Assembly (NCBI GenBank): GCA_963844885.1 | Contig: CAWJQA010000012.1 | Location: 930,001-994,000 of the forward strand | Direction of reading: 5' to 3' | Length of the DNA: 64,000 nt | From: DATMER01 sp963844885 | GTDB lineage: Bacteria > Acidobacteriota > Thermoanaerobaculia > Multivoradales > UBA5704 | Part shown: positions 17,713 through 25,373 of the stretch, one piece after another | How the letters are laid out: each line of letters starts with the position of its first letter | How positions within the stretch are numbered: position 1 is the stretch's first letter | Position numbers and translations under genes: made by a program | Notes under the pieces: model-generated | What the model saw: the letters and a program-made list of their open reading frames with translations, nothing else | The model's database searches: none | What the model was told of the DNA's origin: nothing

Positions 17713-17976
17713 ATGGTTCGGAAAGGTGTTCTCATCTTGATGGCGCTGGTGGTCATTTTCGCGGGCTCATTCTTGCTGCCACGGCCGACCTGCTCCGATG
17801 CCACGGGGTGCTCGCTCGATGGTGCAAACCCGGGAAGTTGCGGCGGTGACCCTTGCTGCTGGGGAACCGCCGGCCAATCCACCTGTTACGTCTGCTATTA
17901 CACGACCCATGGCGGAACGACAAAATGCTCTGAAGGCGGTGGAGGCAATAACTTCTGCATCGACTATCAGTGGTGA
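17713..17976 (+). CDS. Small secreted cysteine-rich protein (87 aa)
   Basis: The signal segment is VLILMALVVIFAGSFLL. The mature 60-odd residues hold nine Cys, including a CC pair, and many Gly. The spacing is C-x5-C-x9-C-x4-CC-x8-C-x2-C-x10-C-x9-C. The SD TAGGAG is 7 bases before the ATG. It is translationally close to the propeller gene (13-base gap). The composition suggests a disulfide-stabilised extracellular peptide or a peptide natural-product precursor; nothing in it identifies a modifying enzyme. The first in-frame ATG was used. Confidence 0.65.
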   Translation: MVRKGVLILMALVVIFAGSFLLPRPTCSDATGCSLDGANPGSCGGDPCCWGTAGQSTCYVCYYTTHGGTTKCSEGGGGNNFCIDYQW

Positions 17977-18011
17977 GGATGCGGGTGGCCACCGGGCCGC
18001 CGGCCACGAGG

Positions 18012-18200
18012 TCACAGAGGAACCGGTGACCCAGGCCGAAGCCCGGCGAGGTAGTGCCGAAGGGCCAAGAGGAGCCGCTTCCTGGTCAACAGGCGGTTGA
18101 TTTCGGTCTCAATCTCCCGAAGCGCGCGGTTCGTCTGTTGCAGCAACTCGCGGGACTCAGCGGCGGCAGGCTTTGCAAGTGTTGAGCGTTCGGTGGTCAT
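18012..18200 (-). CDS. Small helical protein, unknown function
   Basis: 62 residues, almost entirely predicted helix (SRELLQQTNRALREIETEIN, then RLLTRKRLLLALRHYL), with heptad-like Leu spacing. AAAGGAG lies 10 bases before the ATG at 18200. It is the last gene of a minus-strand row starting at 20471. Short length and lack of homologs known to me keep confidence moderate. Confidence 0.5.
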   Translation of the reverse strand: MTTERSTLAKPAAAESRELLQQTNRALREIETEINRLLTRKRLLLALRHYLAGLRPGSPVPL

Positions 18201-18261
18201 TGCGGATTGCTCCTTTCTCGTTCACGGAGTCCAAGTGCTCGTCCCAAAGTCTCGCTCACCA

Positions 18262-18684
18262 TCAGGCCACGCCTCCGCGCCGCTGTAATTCGGCCAGGAC
18301 CGCCGACGGGAGCACGAGCTTCGACCACCATGGCATTTCCGTCGTCGCGAGGAGCGGCGGCAGGACGTGAGCGGCTCCCTTGGCTCGGCCCGTGAGTATG
18401 TCAAGAAGCCTCTCTTCGACTCTATCGCAGATTCCGTTGGGGATATCGGCTTGTCGAAGGGAGCGTAGATAGGTCGGAAAAGCGACCATCTTTTCTCCCG
18501 GACGGCCCAGGAGAGAAATCGTTTCGAGATTCCAGGGCCCGGGACCCTTCGGCAAGCCGGCGGGAACCAGGGCATAGCGAAGGTTCTCCTGGGTCGGCTT
18601 GCCGCTCATGAAAAATAACGTGTTCCCGGAGTAGTAGGCCAGATGAAATTGGCCGCCGCTCGTGGATGTATTCCTCCCCCGCAT
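18262..18684 (-). CDS. Hypothetical protein (140 aa)
   Basis: 140 residues, cytoplasmic-looking (no signal peptide). It contains GGQFHLAYYSGNTLFFMSG at the N-terminus and LLGRPGEKMVAFPTYLRSL in the middle. GGAGG sits 6 bases before the ATG at 18684. I recognise no family. It lies 64 bases after the next upstream gene on the same strand and shares its operon. The antisense frames here lack ribosome-binding sites. Confidence 0.6.
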   Translation of the reverse strand: MRGRNTSTSGGQFHLAYYSGNTLFFMSGKPTQENLRYALVPAGLPKGPGPWNLETISLLGRPGEKMVAFPTYLRSLRQADIPNGICDRVEERLLDILTGRAKGAAHVLPPLLATTEMPWWSKLVLPSAVLAELQRRGGVA

Positions 18685-18748
18685 CGCTTCCTCCGATTAA
18701 CGGTTTTTATGTGCGTTCGCTCGGTAGGTCATCGGGAATTCTCGAACG

Positions 18749-19300
18749 TCAGCGAGCCCGGCCGAAGCGCGTCGCCCGAACGATCTTCGAATCGACGGCC
18801 TTGCTCAGATTGTCCGCCACCGCCAGGCTGCCACACTTCAGAACCGCCCAACCCGACTCGGTCAGGGATTTCACGACCACCCTCACCTCGCGCAAGTGCC
18901 CGAGCCAGGGGATCTCGGCGAAGAGCTCCGCCGTGTTGGACGGCTGGCGACCCTTGCGAAGCTCCAGCAGCACCCCGGCTGCCAGAGGCCACCCGAAGGC
19001 ATGATTCGCCAGCTTGGCCACTCCGATCGGCTCGGCCTCCAATTTCCAGTCCGGATCGATGAGCGCCGAGACGTCTTCGATATAGGGCAGCCGGGCCACC
19101 GCGGTGCGCAAGCTCTCGGGAGCCAGATCGTCCAGCAAGGGCCGGACCTGGGCCGCGGCCTCCGCTCCAAGCCTCCTGTGGATGCGCCGTTCGACGGCCT
19201 CCCGGAGGTCGGATTCCGATGGCGCGCGCCACGACCGCACTTTCGGCGCCAGAATCTTCTCCCCGGCTTCACCCGGCAAATCCTGCTTTTGGCCTGTCAT
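18749..19300 (-). CDS. Hypothetical protein (183 aa)
   Basis: 183 residues, soluble and helix-rich. Notable stretches are SESDLREAVERRIHRRLG, PLLDDLAPESLRTAVARLPYI and a C-terminal winged-helix-like segment WLGHLREVRVVVKSLTESGW. The ending could be a small DNA-binding wing, but that is only a resemblance. The ATG at 19300 has GGAG 8 bases upstream. It follows the TPR gene by 21 bases, so it is cotranscribed with it. Confidence 0.6.
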   Translation of the reverse strand: MTGQKQDLPGEAGEKILAPKVRSWRAPSESDLREAVERRIHRRLGAEAAAQVRPLLDDLAPESLRTAVARLPYIEDVSALIDPDWKLEAEPIGVAKLANHAFGWPLAAGVLLELRKGRQPSNTAELFAEIPWLGHLREVRVVVKSLTESGWAVLKCGSLAVADNLSKAVDSKIVRATRFGRAR

Positions 19301-19321
19301 GATTCTCGCTCCGCTCCTTTC

Positions 19322-19834
19322 CTAGAAGCGCCCGCCGCCGCTGGGAGGTGGCCCGGCTGCAGGCGGCGAGCTTGGCGGTGCTGAGCTCATGGCTGTTCTC
19401 TCGCAGCTTCCCGCGGCCTCGCTCCCGGGCTTCAGGGCGAGCGCCTGGTGACAGGACTCCGCAGCCGCCTGCTTCTGGCCCATCTCGATCTGTAACAGGC
19501 CCAGGGCCAGATACGCGTCGTGATTCGGGTGTAGCGCGATCGAGCTCTGAAACTCCTTCTTGGCCTTGTCCAGCAGCTTCGCTTTCGCCTTCTCATTCGT
19601 TTCGTGGTCGGCCTTGCTCTTGTAACGCAGCCCCCTTGCGAGGTTGTCGGCCGCGCGCTGTTGCGGGTCCTTGTAGCTTCCGCCGAAGGTGTCGTTCATC
19701 GGCCCCCGGTCCCCCGTCGGACTCGCGAACTGCGCGTAAACCGCTGCTCCCCCGAAAACCACCCCCGCGAGCACGGCGCCGAGCATCAACCCCAGCAGAG
19801 CTCGCCTCTTGATCATCCTGTGCTTCAATTCCAT
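19322..19834 (-). CDS. Membrane-anchored protein with TPR-like repeat and Pro-rich tail
   Basis: 170 residues. MELKHRMIKRRALL precedes a single membrane segment (about 13-34). The external part contains DPQQRAADNLARGLRYKSKA, a Lys-rich helix, then a TPR-like pair (FQSSIALHPNHDAYLALGLL and KQAAAESCHQALALKPGS). It ends in Ser/Pro/Gly. AGAGGAG is 5 bases before the ATG at 19834. Its first codons overlap the zinc-finger gene by 10 bases, showing translational coupling. Confidence 0.7.
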   Translation of the reverse strand: MELKHRMIKRRALLGLMLGAVLAGVVFGGAAVYAQFASPTGDRGPMNDTFGGSYKDPQQRAADNLARGLRYKSKADHETNEKAKAKLLDKAKKEFQSSIALHPNHDAYLALGLLQIEMGQKQAAAESCHQALALKPGSEAAGSCERTAMSSAPPSSPPAAGPPPSGGGRF

Positions 19835-20019
19835 CTCTGCTCCTCTCTTTCCATATGAAAAGTATTCGACATCTCGGCTTCCTCCCGGACCGTGGCCGCG
19901 CACGCCGCGCACCGGCGGAGGAGATGAGCCACGATCGCTTTTCTTTCCGCCGGCGAAACCTCGCCACGGACGAAGCGCTGGAGAGCGCCGTGGCTCGGAT
20001 GGGGCCGCTCCTCTTTCAT
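19825..20019 (-). CDS. Small zinc-finger (zf-HC2, anti-sigma-like) protein
   Basis: 64 residues. The pattern ALQRFVRGEVSPAERKAIVAH with HLLRRCAAC (His-x4-Cys-x2-Cys) matches the zinc-binding N-terminus of anti-sigma factors of the zf-HC2 type. There is no membrane segment here; the next gene, overlapping by 10 bases, begins with one. The start ATG overlaps the upstream stop as ATGA. No ECF sigma factor is visible nearby, so the partner is unknown. Confidence 0.65.
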   Translation of the reverse strand: MKEERPHPSHGALQRFVRGEVSPAERKAIVAHLLRRCAACAATVREEAEMSNTFHMEREEQRWN

Positions 20020-20471
20020 ACGGCGGCCAGATCGCGGTAGCGCAGCGTCCCGTCCGCGTTCCGCGTGATCGCGAGCAGTTGCCGCCGGACGGTATCGGGT
20101 TGAAAGGTCGGCTCTTCGAGCCTGATCCAGGTGGCGAACCAGGAGCCGCGCTCGAAGACGACGCGGAGCCCCGCCTGGGCCGGCGTGTAGAGCGGCGGCG
20201 TTGCGACCATGCCCGGCTCGGCCAGCGGGCGTGGCGTGAAGTGGTCCAGCACCACGCAGCCATAGAGCAGCGCCTCCATGCCGGCGTCGGTCCGCGAGAG
20301 GTCCACCTTGGAGTAGTGCTCCCGGCGGACCTCTTCATACAGCTCCCGGACGTTTCGCCAGTGAGCGTGGCGGGCCGCCATCTCCGCCGGGTTCTCCTCG
20401 CCGTAGGCTTCCCAGAAGGCTGTGACTGCCGTCGCCAGCCGCCGGATGTCGTCAAGGTGTGGGCTCGTCAT
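20016..20471 (-). CDS. Hypothetical protein (151 aa), first gene of a six-gene operon
   Basis: 151 residues, soluble. The N-terminus is helical (DDIRRLATAVTAFWEAYGEE), then VRELYEEVRREHYSKVDLSR. The C-terminal half is beta-like (GLRVVFERGSWFATWIRLEE, ITRNADGTLRYRDLAAV). I recognise no family. The start at 20471 is chosen by the length of the conserved-looking region; the SD is weak. The long open frame extending upstream to 22232 is only antisense to the XRE-TPR gene. Confidence 0.6.
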   Translation of the reverse strand: MTSPHLDDIRRLATAVTAFWEAYGEENPAEMAARHAHWRNVRELYEEVRREHYSKVDLSRTDAGMEALLYGCVVLDHFTPRPLAEPGMVATPPLYTPAQAGLRVVFERGSWFATWIRLEEPTFQPDTVRRQLLAITRNADGTLRYRDLAAV

Positions 20472-20588
20472 CACCCGGAAAGGATGGAGACGAGGCGCGG
20501 ATCGGTAAAGCGCGGGAAGGGGCGGGATGTCTCCCGGGCAACTGAAGGTCTGGCTTCGAGAGAGGCCATCCGGGAGCCCCAAGCCCCG

Positions 20589-20709
20589 GCGGGAGGAGAG
20601 AGCATGCTTCCCGGGCATCTGGAGATCCGGCGCCGGAGGGGAGTCGAGACGACTTCCGACGAATTTCGGGAAAGTTGTCAAAAAAAGGGGACCAGCGGCA
20701 ACATATAGA
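20589..20709. repeat. Repeated 121-bp leader, copy A
   Basis: This stretch matches 28453-28573 closely: both begin GCGGGAGGAGAGAGC, share ATCCGGC, GAGACGACTTC, GACGAATTTCG and GTCAAAAA, and end in CAGCGGCAAC plus a TATAG stretch. Copy A ends 30 bases before the XRE-TPR gene at 20739, so it is probably its promoter/leader region. Confidence 0.7.
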
Positions 20710-20738
20710 TAGAAGCAGGTGCGTTGAGAGGAGAACCG

Positions 20739-22205
20739 ATGGCCGAGAAGAAGCCCGACCTGAGCATCATCCTTCGCTTCCTCAGAGAGTCCCTGGACTG
20801 GAGCCAGGGCCAGCTCGCGGAAGCGGCATCGACGACAGCGGCCCTGATTGCCGACTACGAGGCGGGGCGGAAGGAGCTGCGCCGCGAGCGGCTGGAGCAC
20901 TTGATCGCCGCCATGGGGCATGGCCCCGAGCGGATCGATGAGACGCTGATCTTGATGGAAACCGTCCGGGCCGGCGTGAGGCTGAACCCGGACGACCCCT
21001 TCGACTCCCGGCGGCGCCGCATCGAGGCCATCGCCGCCCAGGCCGGCCGGCTCGCCGCGGGCTTCACGCGAGCGGTGCTCAACCTCCTGACGGCCGGCGG
21101 CGAGGCCGTCCACGCCCAGGACAAGGCGGCCGTCCTGTGGCGCAAGCTGAAGCGCGAGAAGCCCGAGCACCGGCTGGTCCTGGTCGAGGAGGACAAGCGC
21201 TATCGCCATTGGGGCCTGTCCGTGCTGGTGACCCAGGAGAGCCTCGACGCGGCGCCGAACCAGCCGAAGGAGGCGCTGGAGCTGGCGAAGCTGGCCGTGC
21301 GCATCGCCGAGCTGGTGCCTGGCACCCAGGCCTGGCGCTGGCGGCTGCAGGGCCGCGCCGGGGCCGCCCTGACGAATGCGTACCGGGTCTGCAGCGACCT
21401 GCCGGCGGCACGCAAGGCGCGCGTCCGCGCCCGCAAGCTCTGGGAGGACGGCGAAGCGGGCGACCCCGGGCTGCTCGACGAGGCCCTCCTGCCCTGGGTC
21501 GAGGCCGCGCTGTATCGCGACGAGCGCGAGCTTCCCGAAGCCCTGAAGAAGATCGCCGAGGCGCTGGCGCTCGACAACGGCGAGCTGAGAGGGAAGATCT
21601 TTTTGACCAAGGCGAGCGTTCATCATTTTCTGGACGAGCCGGAGGCCGCCACGGCCGCCAACCTGGAAGCCGCCCGATTCATCGATCCGGTGCGCGAGCC
21701 TCGGCTCATGTGGGGGGTTTCCTACAACCTCGTCACCGATCTGCTCGATCTCGGCCGAGCCGAAGAAGCGCGGCTGCGGCTCCCCGAGCTGCGGACGTTG
21801 GCGGAGCGGCTCCGAGGCGAGCGGGATCTCACCCTTGTGACATGGCTGGAGGCCAAGGTCGCCGCCGGACTCGGCGAGCTCGATTCGGCACGGGACGGCC
21901 TGGCGCAGGTCCGGCGCACGTTCCAGAAGCCCGAAGCGAGCTACGACTTCGCCCTGGTGAGCGTAGACCTGTCTCTGGTGCTCCTGGAGCAGGGCGAAAC
22001 GAGGCGGGTGCGGACTATCGCGGAGGAGATGGCCTTCATCTTCCGGAGTCAGCGGGTCCACCCCCAAGCCCTGGCAGCCCTTGGGGTCTTCTGCGAGGCC
22101 GCTCAGCGGGAGGCCGCGACGGTGGATCTGGCCCGGCGGGTGGCCCGTTTCCTCTATCGCGCCCAGAACGACCCCGAGCTGAGGTTCGAGGCCGGAACCG
22201 AATGA
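20739..22205 (+). CDS. XRE-family HTH regulator with TPR domain (RRNPP-like), paralog 1
   Basis: 488 residues. Residues 6-60 are a complete XRE helix-turn-helix (LRFLRESLDWSQGQLAEAAS, then ALIADYEAGRKELRRERLE). From about 195 onward the protein is a helical repeat array of TPR type with segments such as KIFLTKASVHHFLDEPEAAT and RTFQKPEASYDFALVSVDLS. This layout (XRE plus TPR) is that of peptide-responsive RRNPP regulators, but also of other TPR-coupled regulators. ATG at 20739 has GAGAGGAG 5 bases upstream. Its closest relative is 22663-24171, about 450 bases downstream. Between them, on the other strand, is a small secreted repeat protein. Confidence 0.8.
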   Translation: MAEKKPDLSIILRFLRESLDWSQGQLAEAASTTAALIADYEAGRKELRRERLEHLIAAMGHGPERIDETLILMETVRAGVRLNPDDPFDSRRRRIEAIAAQAGRLAAGFTRAVLNLLTAGGEAVHAQDKAAVLWRKLKREKPEHRLVLVEEDKRYRHWGLSVLVTQESLDAAPNQPKEALELAKLAVRIAELVPGTQAWRWRLQGRAGAALTNAYRVCSDLPAARKARVRARKLWEDGEAGDPGLLDEALLPWVEAALYRDERELPEALKKIAEALALDNGELRGKIFLTKASVHHFLDEPEAATAANLEAARFIDPVREPRLMWGVSYNLVTDLLDLGRAEEARLRLPELRTLAERLRGERDLTLVTWLEAKVAAGLGELDSARDGLAQVRRTFQKPEASYDFALVSVDLSLVLLEQGETRRVRTIAEEMAFIFRSQRVHPQALAALGVFCEAAQREAATVDLARRVARFLYRAQNDPELRFEAGTE

Positions 22206-22228
22206 CGGCTCCGGCCTCAGCACTGGTA

Positions 22229-22525
22229 TCAACCCAGCGGGTCGATGTACGCCCCCGCGTCAGCCGTGGGCGCCGGCGAGCCCCAAGGGTCGATGTACGC
22301 CCCCGCGTCGGGCCTGGGCGCCGGCGAGCCCCAAGGGTCGATGTACGCCCCCTCGGCGTCCCACAGGCTTGTGAGGAAACCCCAGACGTGGCTCAGCAAC
22401 GCCGGGGCGCTCAGGGTGGAATGTTCGCCCGTGGCGCGGTCGACCCGGCGAGGCTCGGCGGCGGCCCAGGAGGCGGCGAAGGCGAACATCAGGACGAACA
22501 CGGCAGCTTGACGTCCAAGACGCAT
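22229..22525 (-). CDS. Small secreted protein with C-terminal GAYIDPWG repeats (pheromone-like)
   Basis: 98 residues. The signal peptide is about residues 1-23 (AAVFVLMFAFAASWAAA). A 30-residue spacer is followed by three tandem copies of a 16-residue unit GAYIDPWGSPAP plus PDA/ADA, the last truncated to GAYIDPLG at the stop codon. ATG at 22525 has GGAG 6 bases upstream. It lies between, and opposite to, two paralogous XRE-TPR regulator genes, ending 24 bases from the first. A secreted precursor that releases repeated short peptides is one reading; a structural surface repeat is the other. Confidence 0.7.
   Translation of the reverse strand: MRLGRQAAVFVLMFAFAASWAAAEPRRVDRATGEHSTLSAPALLSHVWGFLTSLWDAEGAYIDPWGSPAPRPDAGAYIDPWGSPAPTADAGAYIDPLG
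22239..22350. repeat. 48-bp tandem repeat (2.3 copies) encoding the GAYIDPWG units
   Basis: Two full 48-base copies starting GTCGATGTACGCCCCCGCGT and a partial third, nearly identical in DNA. The length is a multiple of 3, so copy number can change without breaking the frame. Confidence 0.85.
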
Positions 22526-22662
22526 GAATGGCTCCAATCCGGAGGCACCTCAGCCGGCCGCCATTGGCCGCGGAGGAGCGCCCCCCGGGGGATAGTGCCA
22601 GCATCCAGGAGGAGAAGAACCCATCTCTCGTGCTCCCAGGGCACGGTTCAGGAGTAGAGGCC

Positions 22663-24171
22663 ATGAAGAAAGAAGCGAAGACGAGGCGAAAGAAGAAGGC
22701 CAGGCCCGCCGCCCGGCTGGCGATGGTGCTGCTGCGCTACGCCCACGGCTGGTGGGAGCAGGGGAAGCTTGCCGCGGCGGCCGGCTTCCTGCGGTCCCAG
22801 GTCTCCAGGTGGGACCGGGGAGTCCAGGAGGTTCCGAACTATGCCTTGGAGCGGACGGCCGACGTGACGGGGTTTCCCCGCAATCTGCTGAGCGTCCTGC
22901 GGCGCGGCCTCCGCTCCTTCCTGCTCGCGATGCAAGGCAAGTCCCGCCCGCGCCGGGCTCTCGCGGAAGTCTCGCTCCTCGAGCTGTTCCCCCTGGCCGC
23001 CAAGGCTGTGGACCTCATCCTAGAGCCCCTGGACGAGGCCGTCTCCGTGGCGGAGCAGGCGCAGCCCCTGCCGGCTGACCGCGAGGCTGCGCAGTCACTC
23101 TGGGAGCGGCTCAAGCTGCGCCCGGAGGAGCAGCGCTGGCTGCTCGTCGAGCGCGTCGAGGAATTCCGCAACTGGGTGCTCGTCGAGCGCGCGGTCGCGG
23201 AGAGCCTGGACCTGGCGCCGAACCACCCCAGGGAGTCTCTGGGCTGGGCGAAGCTGGCCGGGCGCATCGCCGAGCTCGTTCCCGGCTCCGAAGCCTGGCG
23301 CTGGAGATTGCAGGGTTGTGCCGGGACCGCACTGACGAATGCGTTCCGCGTCTGCAACGACCTGCCGGCCGGCCGCGCTGCCCGGCTGCGCGCCCGCCAG
23401 CTCTGGGAGGCCGGCGAGCCCGGCGACCCGGGGCTTCTCAACCGGGCTCTGCTGCCATGGATCGAGGCCGCGCTCTATCGCGACGACCGGGAGTTGCCGC
23501 AGGCTCTCAAGAAGATTGCCGAAGCCCTGGCGCTGGACAACGGCGAGCTGAGAGGCAAGATCTTCTTGACCAAGGCCAGCATTCATCATGTCCTGGACGA
23601 GCCGGAAGCCGCCACGGCTGCCAACCTCGAAGCCGCCCGGCTCATCGATGCTGAGCGTGAGCCTCGGCTCGCTTGGGGCGTTTGCTACAACTTGTTATCG
23701 GATCTGCTCCACCTCGGCCGTGCCGAAGAGGCAAGCCAGAGGCTGCCCGAGGTGCGCAGGCTGGCCAAGCGACTCGGCGGGGAGCTGGATGCCGCCCGCG
23801 TCACGTGGCTGGAGGCCAAGGTAGCCGACGGGCTCGGAGACCTGGAGTCGGCCCGGGCCGGCTTCGAGCGGGTCCGGAGCACGTTCCAGAAGCCCGAGCT
23901 GAGCTACGACTTCGCCCTGGTGAGCGTGGACCTGTCGCTCGTCCTCCTGAAGCAGGGCGAAACGAAGCGGGTGCGCACCATCGCCGAGGAGATGGCCTTC
24001 ATCTTCCAGAGCCAGCAGGTCCACAGCCAGGCCCTGGTTGCGCTGCGGATCTTCTGCGAGGCGGCGAAGAGAGAGGCCGCGACGGTGGAGCTGGCCCGGA
24101 AGGTTGCCCGCTTCCTTTACCGTGCCCAGAGCGATCCGGGGATGAAGTTTGAGACCGCGACAGAATTATAA
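22663..24171 (+). CDS. XRE-TPR regulator, paralog 2 (degenerate HTH)
   Basis: 502 residues. The basic N-terminus (KKEAKTRRKKKARPAARLA) precedes an HTH-like segment (LLRYAHGWWEQGKLAAAAG, then QVSRWDRGVQEVPNYALERT) weaker than in paralog 1. The TPR part aligns with paralog 1 nearly end to end: ELVPGSEAWRWRLQG, KIFLTKASIHHVLDEPEAA, STFQKPELSYDFALVSVD, VRTIAEEMAFIFQSQ. ATG at 22663 has AGGAG 9-10 bases upstream. The start codon is divergent from the secreted repeat gene (138 bases apart), a typical place for shared control. DNA binding is less certain than for paralog 1. Confidence 0.8.
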   Translation: MKKEAKTRRKKKARPAARLAMVLLRYAHGWWEQGKLAAAAGFLRSQVSRWDRGVQEVPNYALERTADVTGFPRNLLSVLRRGLRSFLLAMQGKSRPRRALAEVSLLELFPLAAKAVDLILEPLDEAVSVAEQAQPLPADREAAQSLWERLKLRPEEQRWLLVERVEEFRNWVLVERAVAESLDLAPNHPRESLGWAKLAGRIAELVPGSEAWRWRLQGCAGTALTNAFRVCNDLPAGRAARLRARQLWEAGEPGDPGLLNRALLPWIEAALYRDDRELPQALKKIAEALALDNGELRGKIFLTKASIHHVLDEPEAATAANLEAARLIDAEREPRLAWGVCYNLLSDLLHLGRAEEASQRLPEVRRLAKRLGGELDAARVTWLEAKVADGLGDLESARAGFERVRSTFQKPELSYDFALVSVDLSLVLLKQGETKRVRTIAEEMAFIFQSQQVHSQALVALRIFCEAAKREAATVELARKVARFLYRAQSDPGMKFETATEL

Positions 24172-24270
24172 ATAGACTCTTACTGACTAGATAGTTGACA
24201 TAGGAGATCCGTATATACCCACACCGGGCGCCATGCCGAAGCCGCCGCTCTCGCGGAGTGAGGTTGAGGG

Positions 24271-24294
24271 GCCGGAGCCGGGTCAGGCTCCGGC
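24271..24294. terminator. Hairpin between convergent genes
   Basis: GCCGGAGCC and GGCTCCGGC form a 9-bp stem with a 6-base loop, 100 bases after the XRE-TPR stop and 29 bases beyond the end of the minus-strand gene at 24323. It could terminate in both directions. Confidence 0.55.
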
Positions 24295-24322
24295 CTCGGG
24301 AGACCGGCGGGTCAGGATCTTT

Positions 24323-24691
24323 CTAGAGGGCTACCCTGGCGCTGTGCTCACTGAGAAGCGTCTCGCCCCTCTTGACGGTGACGCTGTAATTCGCCGTCTT
24401 GCTGCTGCCGTCGATGGTGGCGCTCAGCACAACTCTCTCCCCCGTCTCCAGCGTTGTCTCGGTATCGCCAGCCTCGCCGGAAGGCAGCTTCAGCATAGCG
24501 CCGGCCACAACCTGGCCAGACGAGATGTCCTTCACTTGCGCCTTGAGCGCAAATCCGCCGGAAACGGGCTCGACCGTGACCTGGGTCGAGTAGCTCGCTG
24601 GAACCGGGTTACCCGCCTCCGCGCTGAACAGCGCGACAGACAGCAACAGCAGAACGATGATGCCGAACGTAGTCTTGACTGAGAAATTCAT
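24323..24691 (-). CDS. Small secreted protein, Ig-like fold
   Basis: 122 residues. The signal peptide is MNFSVKTTFGIIVLLLLSVA followed by LFSAEA. The mature part is all-beta (STQVTVEPVSGGFALKAQVK, then GQVVAGAMLKLPSGEAG and TANYSVTVKRGETLLSE), similar in style to small Ig-like domains. Function unknown. GGAGG lies about 10 bases before the ATG at 24691. It follows a 30-codon peptide gene after 18 bases. Part of its 5' end is duplicated at about 28348-28405. Confidence 0.7.
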   Translation of the reverse strand: MNFSVKTTFGIIVLLLLSVALFSAEAGNPVPASYSTQVTVEPVSGGFALKAQVKDISSGQVVAGAMLKLPSGEAGDTETTLETGERVVLSATIDGSSKTANYSVTVKRGETLLSEHSARVAL

Positions 24692-24709
24692 GATGCCGTG
24701 CCTCCAAGG

Positions 24710-24802
24710 CTAAAGCCAGCCACACTCGATTGTGCAGTTGATCCGGTCGCTGCCTAAGACGGCGAAGAGTACCGCAAGGGCACAAACGAGTCTACGTTCC
24801 AT
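24710..24802 (-). CDS. Very small peptide gene (30 aa) upstream of the secreted protein
   Basis: ATG at 24802 with AAAGGA 6 bases upstream, stop TAG at 24710. The product starts MERRLVCALAVLFAVLG, a short hydrophobic signal-like helix, and ends INCTIECGWL with two Cys. It is too short for usual gene calls. The good ribosome-binding site and the 18-base gap to the next gene argue that it is translated; it may be a leader peptide or a tiny secreted peptide. Confidence 0.45.
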   Translation of the reverse strand: MERRLVCALAVLFAVLGSDRINCTIECGWL

Positions 24803-25054
24803 GTCTGTCCTTTCTAAAAGGCTAAGCATCAGGCTTGGCGCTATTATCTACAGTGCTATAGCCCGCTCGAAGCGTGACACGGGGACCGGGCGGATGCTCG
24901 GTGTGGCCAGACAAGCCGGCCTCAAGGAAGCAGCCCTGTCCGCTGTGGCCCTGGAAGGGCTCTCCCAGGACTCTTCCGAGCTGTTCCGGAGAGGCCGAGC
25001 CGTTGCTCCCGGATCTATCGGCGGAAGAAAGGGAGGTCAAGTCGAGATCCCCCA
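24803..25054. other. Non-coding stretch before the 21-bp array
   Basis: About 250 bases without a convincing gene. On the minus strand TAGATAAT at about 24844-24851 could be a -10 for the small peptide gene. The plus-strand open frame here lacks a ribosome-binding site and runs into the array. Confidence 0.4.
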
Positions 25055-25373
25055 ACCTATAGGCGGAACGCCGATAGGCTCCGGCCAAACGCCGATAGGC
25101 TCCGGCCAGACGAGGAAAGATTCCAGCGAATCGCCGATAGACTCAGGCCAGACGCCGAGGGGTTCCGGCGAGTCACCGATAGGTTCCGGCCAAACAGGGA
25201 TAGGTTCCGGCAATCGCCGATAGGCGCCGGCCGAACGGCGATAGGCTCCGGGGAGTCGCCGATAGGTTCCGGCCGAACAGGGATAGGTTCCGGCAATCGC
25301 CGATCGGCGCCGGCCGAACGGCGATAGATTCCGGGGAGCCGCCGATAGGTTCCGGCCGAACGGCGATAGGCTC
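25055..25373. repeat. 21-bp degenerate tandem array (about 15 units)
   Basis: Units of the form GCCGATAGGCTCCGGCCAAAC, 21 bases with two 20-base units, follow each other without spacers. Conserved positions are CGATAGG and TCCGG. The array ends at the exact base where similarity to the gene at 28663 begins. No frame stays open through it because of the 20-base units, so it is unlikely to be coding. Confidence 0.9.

Noticed and set aside
20016..22232. 738-residue minus-strand frame
   Set aside because: Residues before the 151-residue gene are antisense to the XRE-TPR gene, which has the family motifs.
24188..24222. Sigma-70 promoter at GTTGACATAGGAG ... TATATAC
   Set aside because: The -35 and -10 candidates are too close, and no gene follows on that strand within a plausible distance.
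24732..25223. 163-residue open frame with PIGSGQT repeats
   Set aside because: It is the 21-bp array read in one frame. It has no ribosome-binding site and is broken by the 20-base units.
25055..25373. CRISPR array
   Set aside because: Units abut directly with no unique spacers, units themselves vary, and no cas gene is present.
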